A stretch of 64,000 nucleotides of DNA from Polytrichum commune (taxonomy: Eukaryota > Streptophyta > Polytrichopsida > Polytrichales > Polytrichaceae). Position 1 is the first letter of the stretch, and each line of letters begins with the position of its first letter. The notes beneath the pieces were generated by a model. It ran no database searches. It saw only the letters and a list, made by a program, of their open reading frames with translations, and was not told where the DNA came from. The stretch lies in the NCBI GenBank assembly GCA_950295325.1, contig OX485803.1, positions 33,931,554 through 33,995,553 on the forward strand, written 5' to 3'. Shown here one piece after another: positions 45,850-57,999 of this stretch. Position numbers and translations under genes: made by a program.

Positions 45850-47800
45850 TCAATAGTTTTTTTGGTAGAGCTAGTTGCCGGGAGTGATTAGGAGAATCTT
45901 ATCCATGATGTACCATTCTTCATAAAATAAAGCTTTATAATTCATGAGATTGATTTTGTGAAGTTGTGAATATGGGCACCAAATCATGAAGTTGTTCACA
46001 ACATGTAGTGAAATTGGTTGAAAGTTCAAGTTAAATTGGTTGTCTATATAGTGAACTTGGTTTGCAATTCCAATGAAATTCGTAGAATCTATTGCTAAAT
46101 TGATTTGTAAAATCATGAAATTGAGTTTGTACTTCCGTGAATTCATCTCACCAAAGGAGTATCTCTAATGGGGTTGTATAGGGACACTCTAACACAAAGT
46201 GTGCCTCATTTTCAACTACATTATAAGAACAAAAGTGACATAATATTATCTCTAAAGATAGATAGTTGACCACTGTCCAATTTCGATGGCAAGTCTATGA
46301 TTGAATGTGCAGTGAGCAACAATGATCTTGCATTGTGGTGGGGTCAATGGTTGCTTCAAGCATAATTCATAATCATATTTGCGAAAATCCTTGAGGTGGA
46401 GGTAATAGTTCCTTCTTTGAGAGATGGAAAGAGTTCCACCCTTTAGCAAGAAAAGCCTCATTGATAGCATCAAATGCAATTTTTGATATTGTTGGGTTGT
46501 TATGTGTTTCCCAATGACATAGACCCCATGATGCCTTCCAGGTTGTCAAATTGTGCCAGGCTTTAAATCCTTGTTCGGCAAGGTATTGGGAAAGCGAAGT
46601 TGATTGACTAACCTACCAAGAGGAAGGTCAGTGGGGCCAGATGGTGTTGAAACTTCACAACGAGCTTACGAGGTTATACTTCTATAAAGAGTTCTTCAAT
46701 TTCAGCCAACAAAATATGATAGGTTGTCAAAGAACTCACTTGACATGAGACAAATGTATCTTCATGCCCTTTTTAAAAACCTCCAAAGAGAGCTTTTTAA
46801 GTCTACTCCCAAAATTTCAGTACCATATGTGAAAATTGGAAGCACCAAAGCCTTGAATAGATGGAATTTGAATTCCCCACATTTGATTCCGACTACTGCT
46901 TCTTCCTTAAGGTGCCCATCAAGGCTTTCATACCTACAACTCTTTGCTTTTACTCAATGGCTCAAAATAACCATATGAATAGAAATCAAACCCAAGGTAT
47001 TTATATTTATGGATGATCTCAAGTTGGTCCTTGTCTAAGAAAAATGCCTCTTGGTTTAATTTCCTTTTGTTGTGGTCTTAGACAAATTGACTTCAAGGCT
47101 AGAAGAAGTGTAGAACTCATCTAACTTGTTCGTAATTCTTTGTAGGCCTACTTTTGATTTAGAAATAAGAACAACATCGTCAACATAGAGAAAAATGGCA
47201 ACCACCATGTTAAATAAACATGGAGCATCATGTCAATCTCGTTCAAATATGTTTCAAGTCATCCTTTTACAATAGAAGACATCCTTGTTTAACATTGATG
47301 TTAGACATTACTTCAGCATGTGTGTCACCATTGATTCGTGATTTTTGCGTAGACCATGGAATACATGGCTTTTATAGCTTGTTATAAATGAAGTGGTACG
47401 TTCAACGTTGGAGGCATTTCCAAAGCTTGTCACATGGAACTGTGTAGAAGATTTTTTGAAATGATTAAAACATGAATAGAGGCATTGACCTGCAAATACT
47501 TCTTCTTTGATTAAAGCACATAATGTAAAGATGTGGTCCGAAGTAGATCTACCTTCCCTAAAACATGCTTGTCCTCTTACTCTAACTCACTTCAATTATG
47601 CCCATGGACTGATTATTTTTTCTAAAATGGAGCCATAGAGCTTCCAAAGATTGTGCCTAGCATTATGGTCCTATAGGGAGTTCTTTCTCAGATTTGAAGA
47701 TCATTTGAATGATGTTGGTAGTCCATGAAGCCATGTAACCCTCTCTAGCCACTAAATCAAATAGCTTTGTGATTGACTCACATAGATAATCTATAGCTCA
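45850..47800 (-). pseudogene. LINE relic (lineage B): RT palm and CCHC tail
   Basis: On the minus strand, in order: YRTIMLGTIFGKLYGSILE (about 47690-47630), GQACFREGRSTSDHIFTLCA (about 47570-47510), the catalytic YVDDVVLISKS (YVDD at 47187-47176) followed by SLEVNLSKTTT, and CHFCSYNVV...AHFVLEC (46240-46184; C-x2-C-x9-H-x4-C). Stops and frameshifts break it into short frames. The motif order matches non-LTR retrotransposon ORF2. It is a different lineage from the one at 50.2 kb. Confidence 0.82.
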
Positions 47801-48194
47801 TTTTAGATACTCAACTTTTAAACCATGAATATCTCTTGCCTTATGATATGCTAAATCTTTCATATTAGCACATGTATGTTTTTTTGTAAAAATATTTTGA
47901 AGCCGAGTGTTCACAACAAAATGATCATTGATACTTTGTGTTGAGGTCTTTACTTTTGTGCAATAATATGCTACTTCTTGTGGTGTAAATAAGAAGGTCG
48001 AATTGTCTTTTTCTACAAAGTTATTTCAAAACAACTTGGGTCACTTTTTAGCAGAGGATGTAGTTCATTTTGAATGTGTTCCAAATAAGTGTATTTCTTA
48101 TGTTTAATCATTCACAATATTTTGAGAGCTATTCTTGAGGTATTGTCCGAGTGACTAGAGTTTAACACAATATAGAAGTTTTGCCAAGCCCTAA

Positions 48195-48606
48195 CCACGG
48201 GTAGATCACTCCATTGTCAAGTTGAACACCACGTGTGACCAAAAAAAAATCTTCTTTTGGTAAGTTGCACCACCAAAATGGGTCAAACTTTTATCAAAAA
48301 AATTTCATGAGTAGATATACACAGTACCTATGACATAGTTAAAAGTGGTAACTAAATTTGATGATTTGTTTTTTTCATAAAACATACCATTTCTAACTAG
48401 AATGACATAGAATTGAACTAAAAAAATTACTAAAAAAATAAAGATGACTAAAAATTTCAAAAAAGTATACAAAAGATACTATCAATGGTTATGTATATGT
48501 AGAAAAAATATCATAAATTTTAAAATTATATATGGCATGTAATATAGGGGTAGCAAACTTTGTCCGCACGTGGTGTCAACTTGACAATGAAGTGACCTCC
48601 CCGTGG
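48195..48606. mobile_element. Mutator-like MITE with about 43-bp TIRs, 412 bp
   Basis: Left CCACGGGTAGATCACTCCAT then TGTCAAGTTG...ACACCACGTG; right read inward CCACGGGGAGGTCACTTCAT then TGTCAAGTTG-ACACCACGTG. CCCTAA lies immediately outside both ends (48189-48194 and 48607-48612). The interior is A/T-rich without coding. Long TIRs suggest Mutator-type, but a 6-bp visible duplication is shorter than the usual 8-10, so the class is tentative. Confidence 0.82.
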
Positions 48607-49343
48607 CCCTAACATTCAATATCAAACCATGTGTTGAACGGTTTGCTTATATGTTTGCCGCCTAGGTTGTTTTTTTAAAGAAGATTGGTTGAGCCGCACA
48701 TAATATCAAAGTGTAACCAAGCTTGAGTGTGTTCTTCTAATGAAGTGTAGGTCTAGCCTTGCATATATAAGTGAGTTATTGTCTGACATTTAGAACATGT
48801 TGGTTTGCCTTCTTAGAATTGGGACGGAGAAGTTAACCTTGACTAGACGAAGTTGGAGGCCTCGATTTTACACTAGGACATATTCCGACGAAGAGAGGAG
48901 AGTGGTATGAATCATGTTAGATATTATCTATGGACATATCGGTGAAAGAATTGTGAAGAGAGTTGAGATCACGTATGAGATAATCAACTACACTAGCCCC
49001 ACCCATACTAGAGAAACAAGTGAAGTTTGACATCGCCTATTTACCCCATTAAAAATCACAAAGCCGGAGAAGGACAATTTTCTACTAAAAATAGACCAAA
49101 AGCATTATAATGGTGAATGTCTTTGGACTCTTACAACCAATGTGATCTAGGAACTTTGAGTAGGTTGATGCCCATTGACATGAAGAGAGAGGTCTTGTCC
49201 TTGGGAACTAGTTCGAGCATTAAAATCTCCTACTAAAAAAACCTCCCTTTCATATTGATAAGAAACAAACTTGGTAAAAAGAATAGTGGAAGGTTTATAG
49301 TTGTATATTCATTGCATTTGGCGCCACATGGTGGGGAGTAGCA

Positions 49344-49368
49344 TCTCTCTCTTCCTCTCTCTCTCTCT

Positions 49369-49403
<35 letters not shown>

Positions 49404-49424
49404 TATATATATATATATATATAT
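49344..49424. repeat. Compound CT/AC/AT microsatellite
   Basis: CTCTCTCTTCCTCTCTCTCT, then about 15 AC units, then about 11 AT units. Confidence 0.9.
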
Positions 49425-50172
49425 GTTGTCTCAATTCCTTGTCATTGTTGTTTTCCACTCTTTAACGACAAACTTAGTAACATATTGTAGCCCAAGTCTT
49501 AAGTTAATGGGTTGCCTTATGTTACCAAGCCTATTGATGAGAGGTGGCTTGAAACACCAAAGTATTGTTTAGATATCTCTAGACTTTTTGCCAATTGCAG
49601 ACTAGATTGCCGCTACACACCCATTTTAATATCTTTACTATAATGCCAAATGTCTTTGCACATCATATTCATGGTCTTTAAATACATAACCACCTACATA
49701 ATGGTAAGATGGCAAGTACAAATAACTACACTTGAAGCACAAATGTTTGCATTTTCAAAAATTGCTCACTCATATTTGAACTCACCAAAAGTTTGGAATT
49801 ACCTAAATACCAATTAACACACATACACAATAATTTTAAACAACGCAAAAGAGGCATTCTTTTGAATTAATATAAGGTTAAGTTTAAATGGAAATCTTTA
49901 AAGTTCAATCTACCAAAGGGTACAAGACAATGAGACAAAGGAGAAGTACAAAAAATAAGGTATTAGAAAAAGAAAAAGATTCAATAAATAGCCCCCCCCC
50001 CGCCCCAACAACCTCAATGCACATATATACATAATTTGTGAGGTAGTGAAGAACCTAGGACATTCAATTTGTGCCAAAAAGAAAAGAAAAAAGAAGAACC
50101 TAGGACAATTTTTTATGTGTGACACCAAGAGACACGTAGCATGATGCACACAATGGCTTTCATTAGTTTGGC

Positions 50173-51360
50173 TTGTATGTCATGTTGCTTCACCCGGATA
50201 AAACCATCTTAGAAGAAATAGTTAAGTTCCTTGTTCACAGAACGCAACCCACAACACTATATAAAGTCAGAGCACATGCAAACATTAAGGGAAACGAAGA
50301 AGCCGACGCACTTGCCAAAGAAGGAACAACTATGGAACACCTCAACACCTCCCAACCACATGAATTTGCCTACTCAACCCCACACTACTACCAAAGAGAT
50401 GAATGGCCATCAATGGACTCAACCCCAGACAAAGGACCCATCAGATTCCTTGAAAAACACCTTATAAAATATGATAAAAATATAAACCTAGAATCAATCC
50501 CTACACTATATCCCAACATAGATAAATGGACAGCCAATGAAACAATAGATAATGAATTATCAAATAAATTTTGGACAAACAAAAACATTACGGATGCTCA
50601 AAAAACATGCCTTCTAAAACTAAGACATGGCCAATACATGGGGAATGTCAGAAAACAATTATTCTTCGGTAGGGAAGCCTTCCCATCAATCACATGCCCC
50701 ATATGTAACTCCCTAGACCCATACACATGGCTACACATACTCCTAAAGTGTAAACAACACCACATACATGCCCTCAGAACCAAAAGACATAATAAGGCAG
50801 TGTGGGAATTAAGAAAACTAACAGTGGCATCAAAAAAATCAAGATGTTTTGTTCTCATGAATGCAGGCACATATAACAATAACCCACCAGACAACACAGT
50901 CCCCCCATGGCTACTACCCTGCATGTGCCACCAACAAAGATGTCACTGCAATGCCAAATTCAAACCCAACCTCCTATGTGTGAAAGGATTGCCATACCAA
51001 TCCCCACCACCGGCAGTACCAAATGAGAACCTCACAATACAATTCATAGAATTCACATACTATAATGATAGAATACCAGATGATACTATAATAAGGAAAA
51101 CAGAAAAATATAACCATTAATAGACAACATACTCAATAGAGGTTGGAAGATAGACCCACTATTAGTCATTACGGCTGGTGCTAGGGCAGTCACACACCCC
51201 CTCTATGAAGAATATTGAAAGAATATTTAAAATCTCTAAGGTAAATATCAAACACACATTTGAGGAAATTAACGTTATTGCCATACAATATGCTATGTCC
51301 ATAATCCTACACAAAAGAAGAATAGAAAACAACGAACCACTACCAACAGACGCATAACCA
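50173..51360 (+). pseudogene. 5'-truncated LINE: RNase H C-terminal part + CCHC knuckle + tail (lineage A)
   Basis: A continuous 315-aa frame (to 51120) starts inside an RNase H domain: HPDKTILEEIVKFL then KVRAHANIKGNEEADALAKE, the H-x5-GNExAD signature. It continues with a helical linker, CPICNSLDPYTWLHILLKC (C-x2-C-x9-H-x4-C), RHNKAVWELRKL and a Cys/His pair region (CMCHQQRCHC). After one stop the frame resumes as NIKHTFEEINVIAIQYAMSI then LHKRRIENNEPLP to about 51357. The RT and endonuclease are absent, so this is a typical 5'-truncated insertion. It is the least decayed LINE here; the first ATG is not a real start. Confidence 0.85.
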
Positions 51361-52080
51361 TTATTAGATTTCCATATACACCAACTAGCGAACTAATAAG
51401 TAGGATGAAAAATAAATACAAAAATAAATGCCAACGAAAGCTAAGGAAATATACCCAACTGATAAGTGCCCATAGGCACCTGGCTAGTCTGATTACTATA
51501 GTGCCCACCCCAAGAGGGGTTAGTAGTCCTACACCACTGGTATTATGTCCTGAGGGCATAATACCAAGGGTGGGTCGAACGGGCATTCCAATCACGCTGA
51601 TCGCAGGGTCAGAGTTTCTTCTCATGTTGCTTGACCGATTTTTTGTCCCATCCTCAAGTATCACAATTTCTTTGTGTATGATCTTGATTATTTCCTCCGT
51701 CTTCCAAAGTTCTTTTATTTTATTTTTTCCCATTTTGCCGAACTTCTTCTATTAAGTTGGTGTCCTATGCTCATCTAATCTAATTGTGTACCTTCTAGTT
51801 TCTTGCGGTCTCACAAATAGGCTATTTTCATTTCCAATTGGAGCATTTGAAAATACGCGAGGTTGTCTAGTTAGATTGATCTTTCCTACCCTCCAAGCTT
51901 CTGTAGTACATGGTGTACCCCTAAATACGTGTTGTAACAATCCTTGGGCAAGTTGGAGAGTGTTCTCGTGCTCACTTTCTTCCATATTGATCGATTTTAA
52001 ATGTAGGCTATGTTTTCCCCTTTCCAATATCCCCATACATGTTGTGTTGTTTGATCATTGAGTCTAGATGCTCATGTGAT
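51361..52080 (-). other. Coding-like frames, unassigned
   Basis: Minus-strand frames 52036-51752 (HLKSINMEESEHENTLQLAQ...RVFSNAPIGNENSLFVRPQE) and 51733-51293 follow each other in shifted frames just beyond the LINE end at 51.36 kb. They could be an inverted LINE ORF1 relic, but no diagnostic motif is present. Confidence 0.25.
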
Positions 52081-52235
52081 AGCATCATTTTCATGAGTTT
52101 TTAAGTGGTCTTGTAGTACAACTATGTCGCATTATAGCTTTGGCATGTGAGAAGTGTTGGGATATTTTGATGTTGGGGGAGTTTCAAAGCCGTGCGTTAT
52201 TCAAGTAATTTCTACATTTGTGTTGATTAGCAAAT

Positions 52236-52515
52236 CCAATTCGTGCTTGTAGCCATTTCCCTTATAATGTTTTAAGCTCATATAAGTATCATGTTCATTA
52301 TCAAAGTGAATGTTCTTGTGCTCATTAAGTGGTCATACAAGTCCCCCCCAATCATGTCGACTATTGAGCCTAGATTGGTTAGCATATTTTGAGCACGTAG
52401 TCCAATCTCTATAAACACATGTTGCTTATTTGGTGAGTGAGTTTAGATCCACACCTAAGCACATACCACTCAAAGATAGGTGTGTAGATATATTCCTTGG
52501 AGTAACACATGCCTA
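52236..52515 (+). repeat. Dispersed repeat family D
   Basis: Shows CATGTTCATTATCAAAGTGA, GTGCTCATTAAGTGG, TGAGCACGTAGTCCAATCTC, TTAGATCCACACCTAAGCAC and CTCAAAGATAGGTGT. Related: 3880-4160 (+), 39270-39475 (+; TTTTGAACACGTACTCCAAT), 960-1150 (-) and 41335-41500 (-; GGTTAGGTGTGGATCTAA). Class unknown; no coding and no TIRs seen. Confidence 0.6.
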
Positions 52516-54698
52516 CCTTAGGTCAAAGATCTAACACCCCAAGCAACATCAAATCAAGCTAGAATCCCGGGGTTGAGCAATCTCAAGTGCTTTCACATAT
52601 TCTTTCAAAATTCTACTCCATATCAATCTATCACACTTAGAGTCAAGTAAAGACCCAGAGCAAATTTTCCTTTGTTATATGAGATAGCCTTACTTTGCGT
52701 AATGCACCCCCACGCATTTCAAAGTGCATTACGTTTTTGGACAGAACAGGGTAGGGCACAACGATTCCCTACCCAATCAGAGTTGTTGCAATCCATCCTT
52801 GGACCTTTATGTTTAGTATTAATACATTTGGAGAAGTTACATTATAAGTAACATAGACACCTATGCTCGGCTACCGGCTTACATGGTGTCCTTATTCCCC
52901 ATAATGCACTCTCCCTCATGCATTACTTATTACATAAAGCCTCCCAAATACATTGGTAATATTAATGTAGGGAGAGGTCATTGCTCGCCGTTGAAAATTA
53001 GGTCATTTTGTTCGTCTCAAATGATCCATGGCGTCTTCAGAGGTGACATCAATCCCCAGCTGAAAACTTCACAACAAATCGTCATCAAGCTCGAAAGTGC
53101 ATGATTCATCTTGTACCTCAAAAGCATTCGAGATTGAATCCCCAAATTCCGAAACAGACTCCACATTCTGAAAGCATTTCTGTAAGTTATTGTTTGCTCA
53201 AATTCATCAACAGCTTCACATCGAACAAGACATACACCTTTATATTGTAACGGACATTGATCAGGAGCAACAGAGAGTAGGAACTTTGATCGCATGTTGA
53301 ATGATGATTTTTAGGGTTTTTGTGGCACCTTTGTCAGTTCCAATGATGAAATTCCACACGCGGGAGAATCGCGCATATCATCGACCATTTGGCACTACAC
53401 AGCGCATTCTTAAGCATGTGTAAGGACGTCTCTTTCTGTTCTAGCCCTCAAGAATAAATTACTTTCCCAAGAATCAAAGTCCTTGCATGCATGTATGCCA
53501 GGAACAGTCAAGGGGGAAGCTCTGATTAGTAGACCAAGAACTTGCCAAGGAGAATCTCACCGAGTGTATGCTCTCCAAGGTGCTTAACTACATATGGAGA
53601 ATAATTACTCCACCACTTGACAAGAATGGCTATGCGTTCGTAACTCGACGAGTCTTCTGCCGAAGTTTTTGTTTACTTTAATCTTGTGATGTGTGCACAT
53701 GACCGGGACATTGCTCAGGCGGTGTCACCGCTCTACCAGAGCTATTGCTGATAGCAGAAAATATTCAATTGCAGCTGTCGGCATGCCTGAACAGATACTG
53801 ATCACTGCGCCAGAAGTTTGGAAGCATGCTGTCAGCGGCAGTGAATGATTTCTATAGGAGACAAAAAAAACTTACAGGCACATTTTTAGGATGGGATTGG
53901 CCCTGCTAATCCCGGTACGTGGCGATTTTGCGCACCTTGAAAGGAAAAGCGAGAGTGGACGGGCGATGAGCAGGTTGCGTGGAGGTGTCTGCCCCCTTGC
54001 TGATGCATTGATGCACTAGAAAAATTGAAATCATCATCTGCAACAATGGTACAGATCGGAGGTACACAATACAAGCACCACGTAGGGCAGGTAGATTCCT
54101 GGAAATCTTTAGGTAACTTAATTACATTTCGCCATAACCGTGGGAGGATTTTCACCTTAAAGATAGGTACGTCAGGTCGGATGAAGGATGCCAACTGCTC
54201 ATCCAAGGCTACGAGTCGGTCGGTGATGAGAAAGAAAAAGGTTGTAACAAATTGCGTTTTGGCGAGGAAGGGGTTTGAGAGGAGACTTTTCTGTACCAGA
54301 AAATGCTCCTGCGGAAGCACTTTTCGTGCTGTGAAAGTTCCGTTCCTGGAATTTGATGGCCTTGCAGAAACAGTGAGTGTGATGTGTCTGAATCTCATTT
54401 TGTTGTTGTTGCAGTTAAGGATGTACCCGGAAGGCTATGGTGGACATCTTGGTGATGGAAAAGTGGCAGGAAGGTGACGAGACAGCTATGTCGGAGGGGT
54501 AATGTAAGTAATTTAGTATTATGCAATGCACGGCATTACTTACGCGCCACGTCGAGGGAGAACTTTGGCGTCAGCAGTGGCATAAGGCGAGCCCAGTATC
54601 GATTCGATTGATCCATCCAGAGACGGGGATACTTAAGTTATGTAGAGTGGTATTGCGGAAGTCAAAGAGTAGCAGGAGGTGGGAATTTTGATCGAAAG
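52516..54698. other. Upstream region of the isomerase gene
   Basis: Contains CGTAATGCAC/GTGCATTACG inverted pair (about 52699-52735). TAATGCAC-type words recur near 52900 and 54520. Frames at 54025-54477 (+) and 53886-54398 (-) overlap and show no family features. GC content rises from about 53.9 kb, consistent with promoter and leader; no TATA box was chosen. Confidence 0.4.
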
Positions 54699-57600
54699 AT
54701 GGAGGCAGAGAAGAAGGGCTGCAACGGTGGCTTGCACGCGCTCTTAGGGGCCAACGATGATGCCGAGCATGAGTTGGGTGAGAAGCCGCCGGTGTTCGGT
54801 GTCGACCAGTTGAAGCGCTTGTTTCGCGATCAGCAGCAGTTCCTGGACTACTTCTTCAAGAATCTGGATTATGAGCAGGTTAACCCTTCCTCATGAAATT
54901 TCGCATCGTCTGTCTGTGGCATCGTCTTTGCAGTAGATGGAACTCTCTCTCACAATGCACATGGATATTCGACTTAATCGTAGCCTGCCTGCTCCTTCCT
55001 CGCCCTTCATGTGTAGTACTGGACATTGTGTATAGTGTTGCGTCTAAAGGGACAGCACGGAGACATCGAGGCTGTCGCTACAAACTTCGCACCGTCTGTC
55101 TGCGGTATCGTCTTTGCAGCCAATGAAATTGTCTCACAATGCACAGATGTATTCGACTTATACTTAGCCTGCCTGCAACTCACTCGACTTGTATTTGGAA
55201 ATCGAATAAAATGCAAGAGGTCCTCACCTATTCAAGTGCAGTGCTGGACATTGTGTAGTAAATTGCGTCTGAAAAGACAGCACAGAGCCTTCCATCGAAG
55301 CCGTTGCAACACATTGTCCATTAATGATCTCCTTGCCAGTTACTACCAATTACTCCAATAGTAAATCATCAACACTATAACACTTCGAGTGCAGTCAGGC
55401 ACTCTTCAGTCAATCCTCTTAATTTCATTCATGAAGATTGCGTTGATGTATCTGAAATACGAAACACTTTGTGCAGAGTAGCAAATTGTGCTGCATACAT
55501 GTTCGAAGAAAATTGACTGCAAATTTTGTGCAGAGTAGGTTTGGTGTCACCTTGGATTTTAATACTGATATGTGATGTTGTTCTTTTTGTTGACGATGTT
55601 TTCTGAGTGCGGTGTAAATGCAGGTGCAGGCATTCACGCAACTGTGCGTGGACACGAAGGGAGTAATATTTTTTACCGGCGTAGGGAAGAGCGGGTTCGT
55701 CGCACAGAAGAGCGCACAAACGCTGGTCTCCACGGGCACGAAAGCCGTTTTTCTCTCCCCGACCGACGCAATGCACGGCGACATTGGCATCTTAGGGCCG
55801 AAGGACGTGCTGGTGCTGTTCAGCAAGTCAGGAGCGACGGAGGAGCTTAACAAACTCATCCCCTGCGCTCGCGCTAAGGGCGCCTACCTCGTTGGAGTTT
55901 CCTCATTCAAGAACTCCAACTTCAAAGACTCGTGTGACATGCACGTGTACCTGCCGCTGGAGCGCGAGTTGTGCCCTTTCGATCTTGCGCCGGTCACCTC
56001 CACTGCTATTCAAATGCTGTTCGGCGACACGGTCGCCATTGCACTTATGCAAGCCAAGAATCTGACCAGGGAACAGTATGCTCTCAATCACCCTGCCGGT
56101 CGCATCGGCAAGCGTCTCATCTTCAGGGTTTGTCCTCCTCTCCTTTTTAACTTTTATCCTTCGAATTTCTTCTAATCCAACACCTAAGTTAATTCCTCAT
56201 CAAAGGAAAAACCTAAACGTTACTTTGGAGTTTTGAAATTCTTGACAGTGTTCTTCTCAGATTCGATTTTTATCCTTTACATATCCTTGTAGCAATATCA
56301 TCAGCGTGCTCCCTTGAACACGAAGCACACTTTAATTTGTCAGAAGGATCCTCTTTTTCCAGATTTTCAGTCTGTGCAGAGGATGTTCTCCATACCTAAC
56401 CTTTCACCAAAAGAAAACGTATGCACTTCAGAGTTTTGAAATTCTTGACACTCCTTCTCAGATTCGTATCGTATCCTTGACATATCCTTGTAGCAAAAGC
56501 ATCTTCATACTCCCTCGGATATGAAGCACACTATAAATCATCAGAAGGATCCCCTTTCTCCAGAATTCACTACTCTTCAGATGATCTTCGCAACCTATTC
56601 AATTTGGTTTCAGTTGCAAGATAGTTGTCAGATTTGTTCTCCTCTCCTCCACTTAAAAATTTCTTCCAATTCTTTTTGTCCACACCTAATCTCACCGAAA
56701 GCAAACCTAAATTGCAGTTTGGAGTTCTGAAATTCCCAGACACTCTACTTTGTCAGATTTGATTTTTATTTTGTACACACCCTTGTATCTAAAATCGTCA
56801 GAATAATACTTGAACACAGATCACACTAATCATCCTCTTTCTCCAGAATTTCATTCTGTGCAAGATGTGGTTACATGGTACTTTGTCCTCCTCATCTACA
56901 ACTTCCGTGACAATTTCTTCAGTTTTATACTCTAAATCTTCTTGTCTATGCCTAATCTCTCACTAAAAGCAAAGCTAAGTGTCAGTTTGGAGTTCTGGTT
57001 TTCTTGACACTCTACTTGTCGATTCTATTCTTCAACTTTACACACCCTTGTATCAAAGGCATCAGATACTCCCTTGAACTTGAAGCACACTGTAACTCAT
57101 CAGAGAGGGCTGATCCTCTTTCTCCAGAATTTCAGTCTCTGCAGAGAATGTTGTTTACAACGTAATTAATCTGTTTCAAGTGCAAGATGTGATTATTATG
57201 TATGTGTCACATTTGCTTATTAACAAGGGGGAGCATACACCCTTTAATTTTAGATTGTAAATCAAAACTGTAGGTTTAGAGATATAACAACCAGCCTCTT
57301 CTTGCCAGAAGAATCATCAACATTTCACAGAGGATGCTTACCTCCAAGATATCTGATGCTTTCGTCCATGTTGCTTTGTCAGGTGCAAGATGTGATGAGG
57401 AAAGGTGACGCTCTTCCTCTCTGCAAAGAGAGCGACCTCATCATGGATCAGCTTGTGGAGCTGACAGCCAAAGGATGTGGGTGTCTCCTTGTTGTTGACA
57501 ACTATAATCGCCTCATTGGTACATTCACAGATGGAGATCTCCGGCGATCATTGAACTCCAACCGTCAGAACATATTTCATCTTCAAGTGGGCGAGATGTG

Positions 57601-57999
57601 CAATAGGTATACATACTTGTCTTGAATCAGTCAATCTGGTTGTTTGTCACAGTTGAAGCTACTTTGGCAACTTTCTTGGTCTGCTTTAGGTTTTGTCAAT
57701 GTACATGTACACCATCAGCATGGGATAATTGTCCAATTCCTTGTTACAATGAACTCTGTGAGCATGGGAGTGAAGTTTCCCTAGATCCTAATGCTATGAA
57801 TATTAAATTTCCACTTTATCTGTGGTGTCTTTACTCTTGCAGGGAGCCACGGTCAGTAAGTGCGAATGCCATGGCTGTGGGAGCGATGCTGAAGATGGAG
57901 GCGCCACCATCGCCTGTAACATTCTTGCCTGTGGTTGATTTTGACAAGGTAGTAATCGGTTTAATTACACTTCATGATCTTGTTAGTGCAGGATTGTAA
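54699..57999 (+). CDS. SETH3: Arabinose-5-phosphate isomerase (SIS domain + two CBS domains), 4 exons
   Basis: Interconverts D-ribulose 5-phosphate and D-arabinose 5-phosphate, the first step toward Kdo, which plants place in rhamnogalacturonan II. Exons are 54699-54878, 55624-56127, 57383-57606 and 57843-57999. Junction phases agree (0, 0, 2) and give 354 aa, the size expected for plant SETH3-type proteins. Seen: an N-terminal helix region; a SIS domain from about 61 with TGVGKSG (78-84), HGD (111-113), SKSGATEEL (127-135) and LNHPAGRIG; then CBS1 (about 229-290, with [10 protein letters not shown]) and CBS2 (about 303-354, ending [12 protein letters not shown]). By alignment from memory with bacterial KdsD, the catalytic candidates K82, H111, E134 and H216 are all present. 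No signal peptide is evident, so it is probably cytosolic. CBS domains may sense nucleotides or sugars. The start is the only ATG that leads in frame into the [20 protein letters not shown] region. No frameshifts: it looks functional. Confidence 0.95.
54879..55623 (+). repeat. Intron 1 of the isomerase gene with an internal direct duplication
   Basis: The segment starting CGTCTGTCTG near 54906 recurs near 55092. The shared blocks TCGTCTTTGCAG, CACAATGCACA, TATTCGACTTA and GGACATTGTGTA keep the same order; their offsets grow from 186 to 225 bases because the second copy has an insertion. Each copy contains a TCTTTGCAG acceptor-like site. The sequence between is otherwise featureless. Confidence 0.8.
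56128..57382 (+). repeat. Intron 2 of the isomerase gene: four diverged tandem units
   Basis: A unit containing GGAGTTTTGAAATTCTTGAC, CAGATTCGATTTTTATCC, CCTTGTAGCAA, GAAGCACACT, CATCAGAAGGATCC and TTTCTCCAGAATTTCA recurs with anchors at about 56228, 56431, 56721 and 56990. Spacing is 203, 290 and 269 bases and the copies have diverged clearly. Every copy carries pyrimidine-rich CAG sites (CTCCAG, TGTGCAG). Confidence 0.8.

Noticed and set aside
53886-54477. Overlapping 150- and 170-codon frames on both strands
   Set aside because: No recognisable motif and no splice continuity with the isomerase gene; likely chance in GC-richer leader DNA.
55425-55859. 144-codon minus-strand frame
   Set aside because: Antisense shadow of isomerase exon 2.
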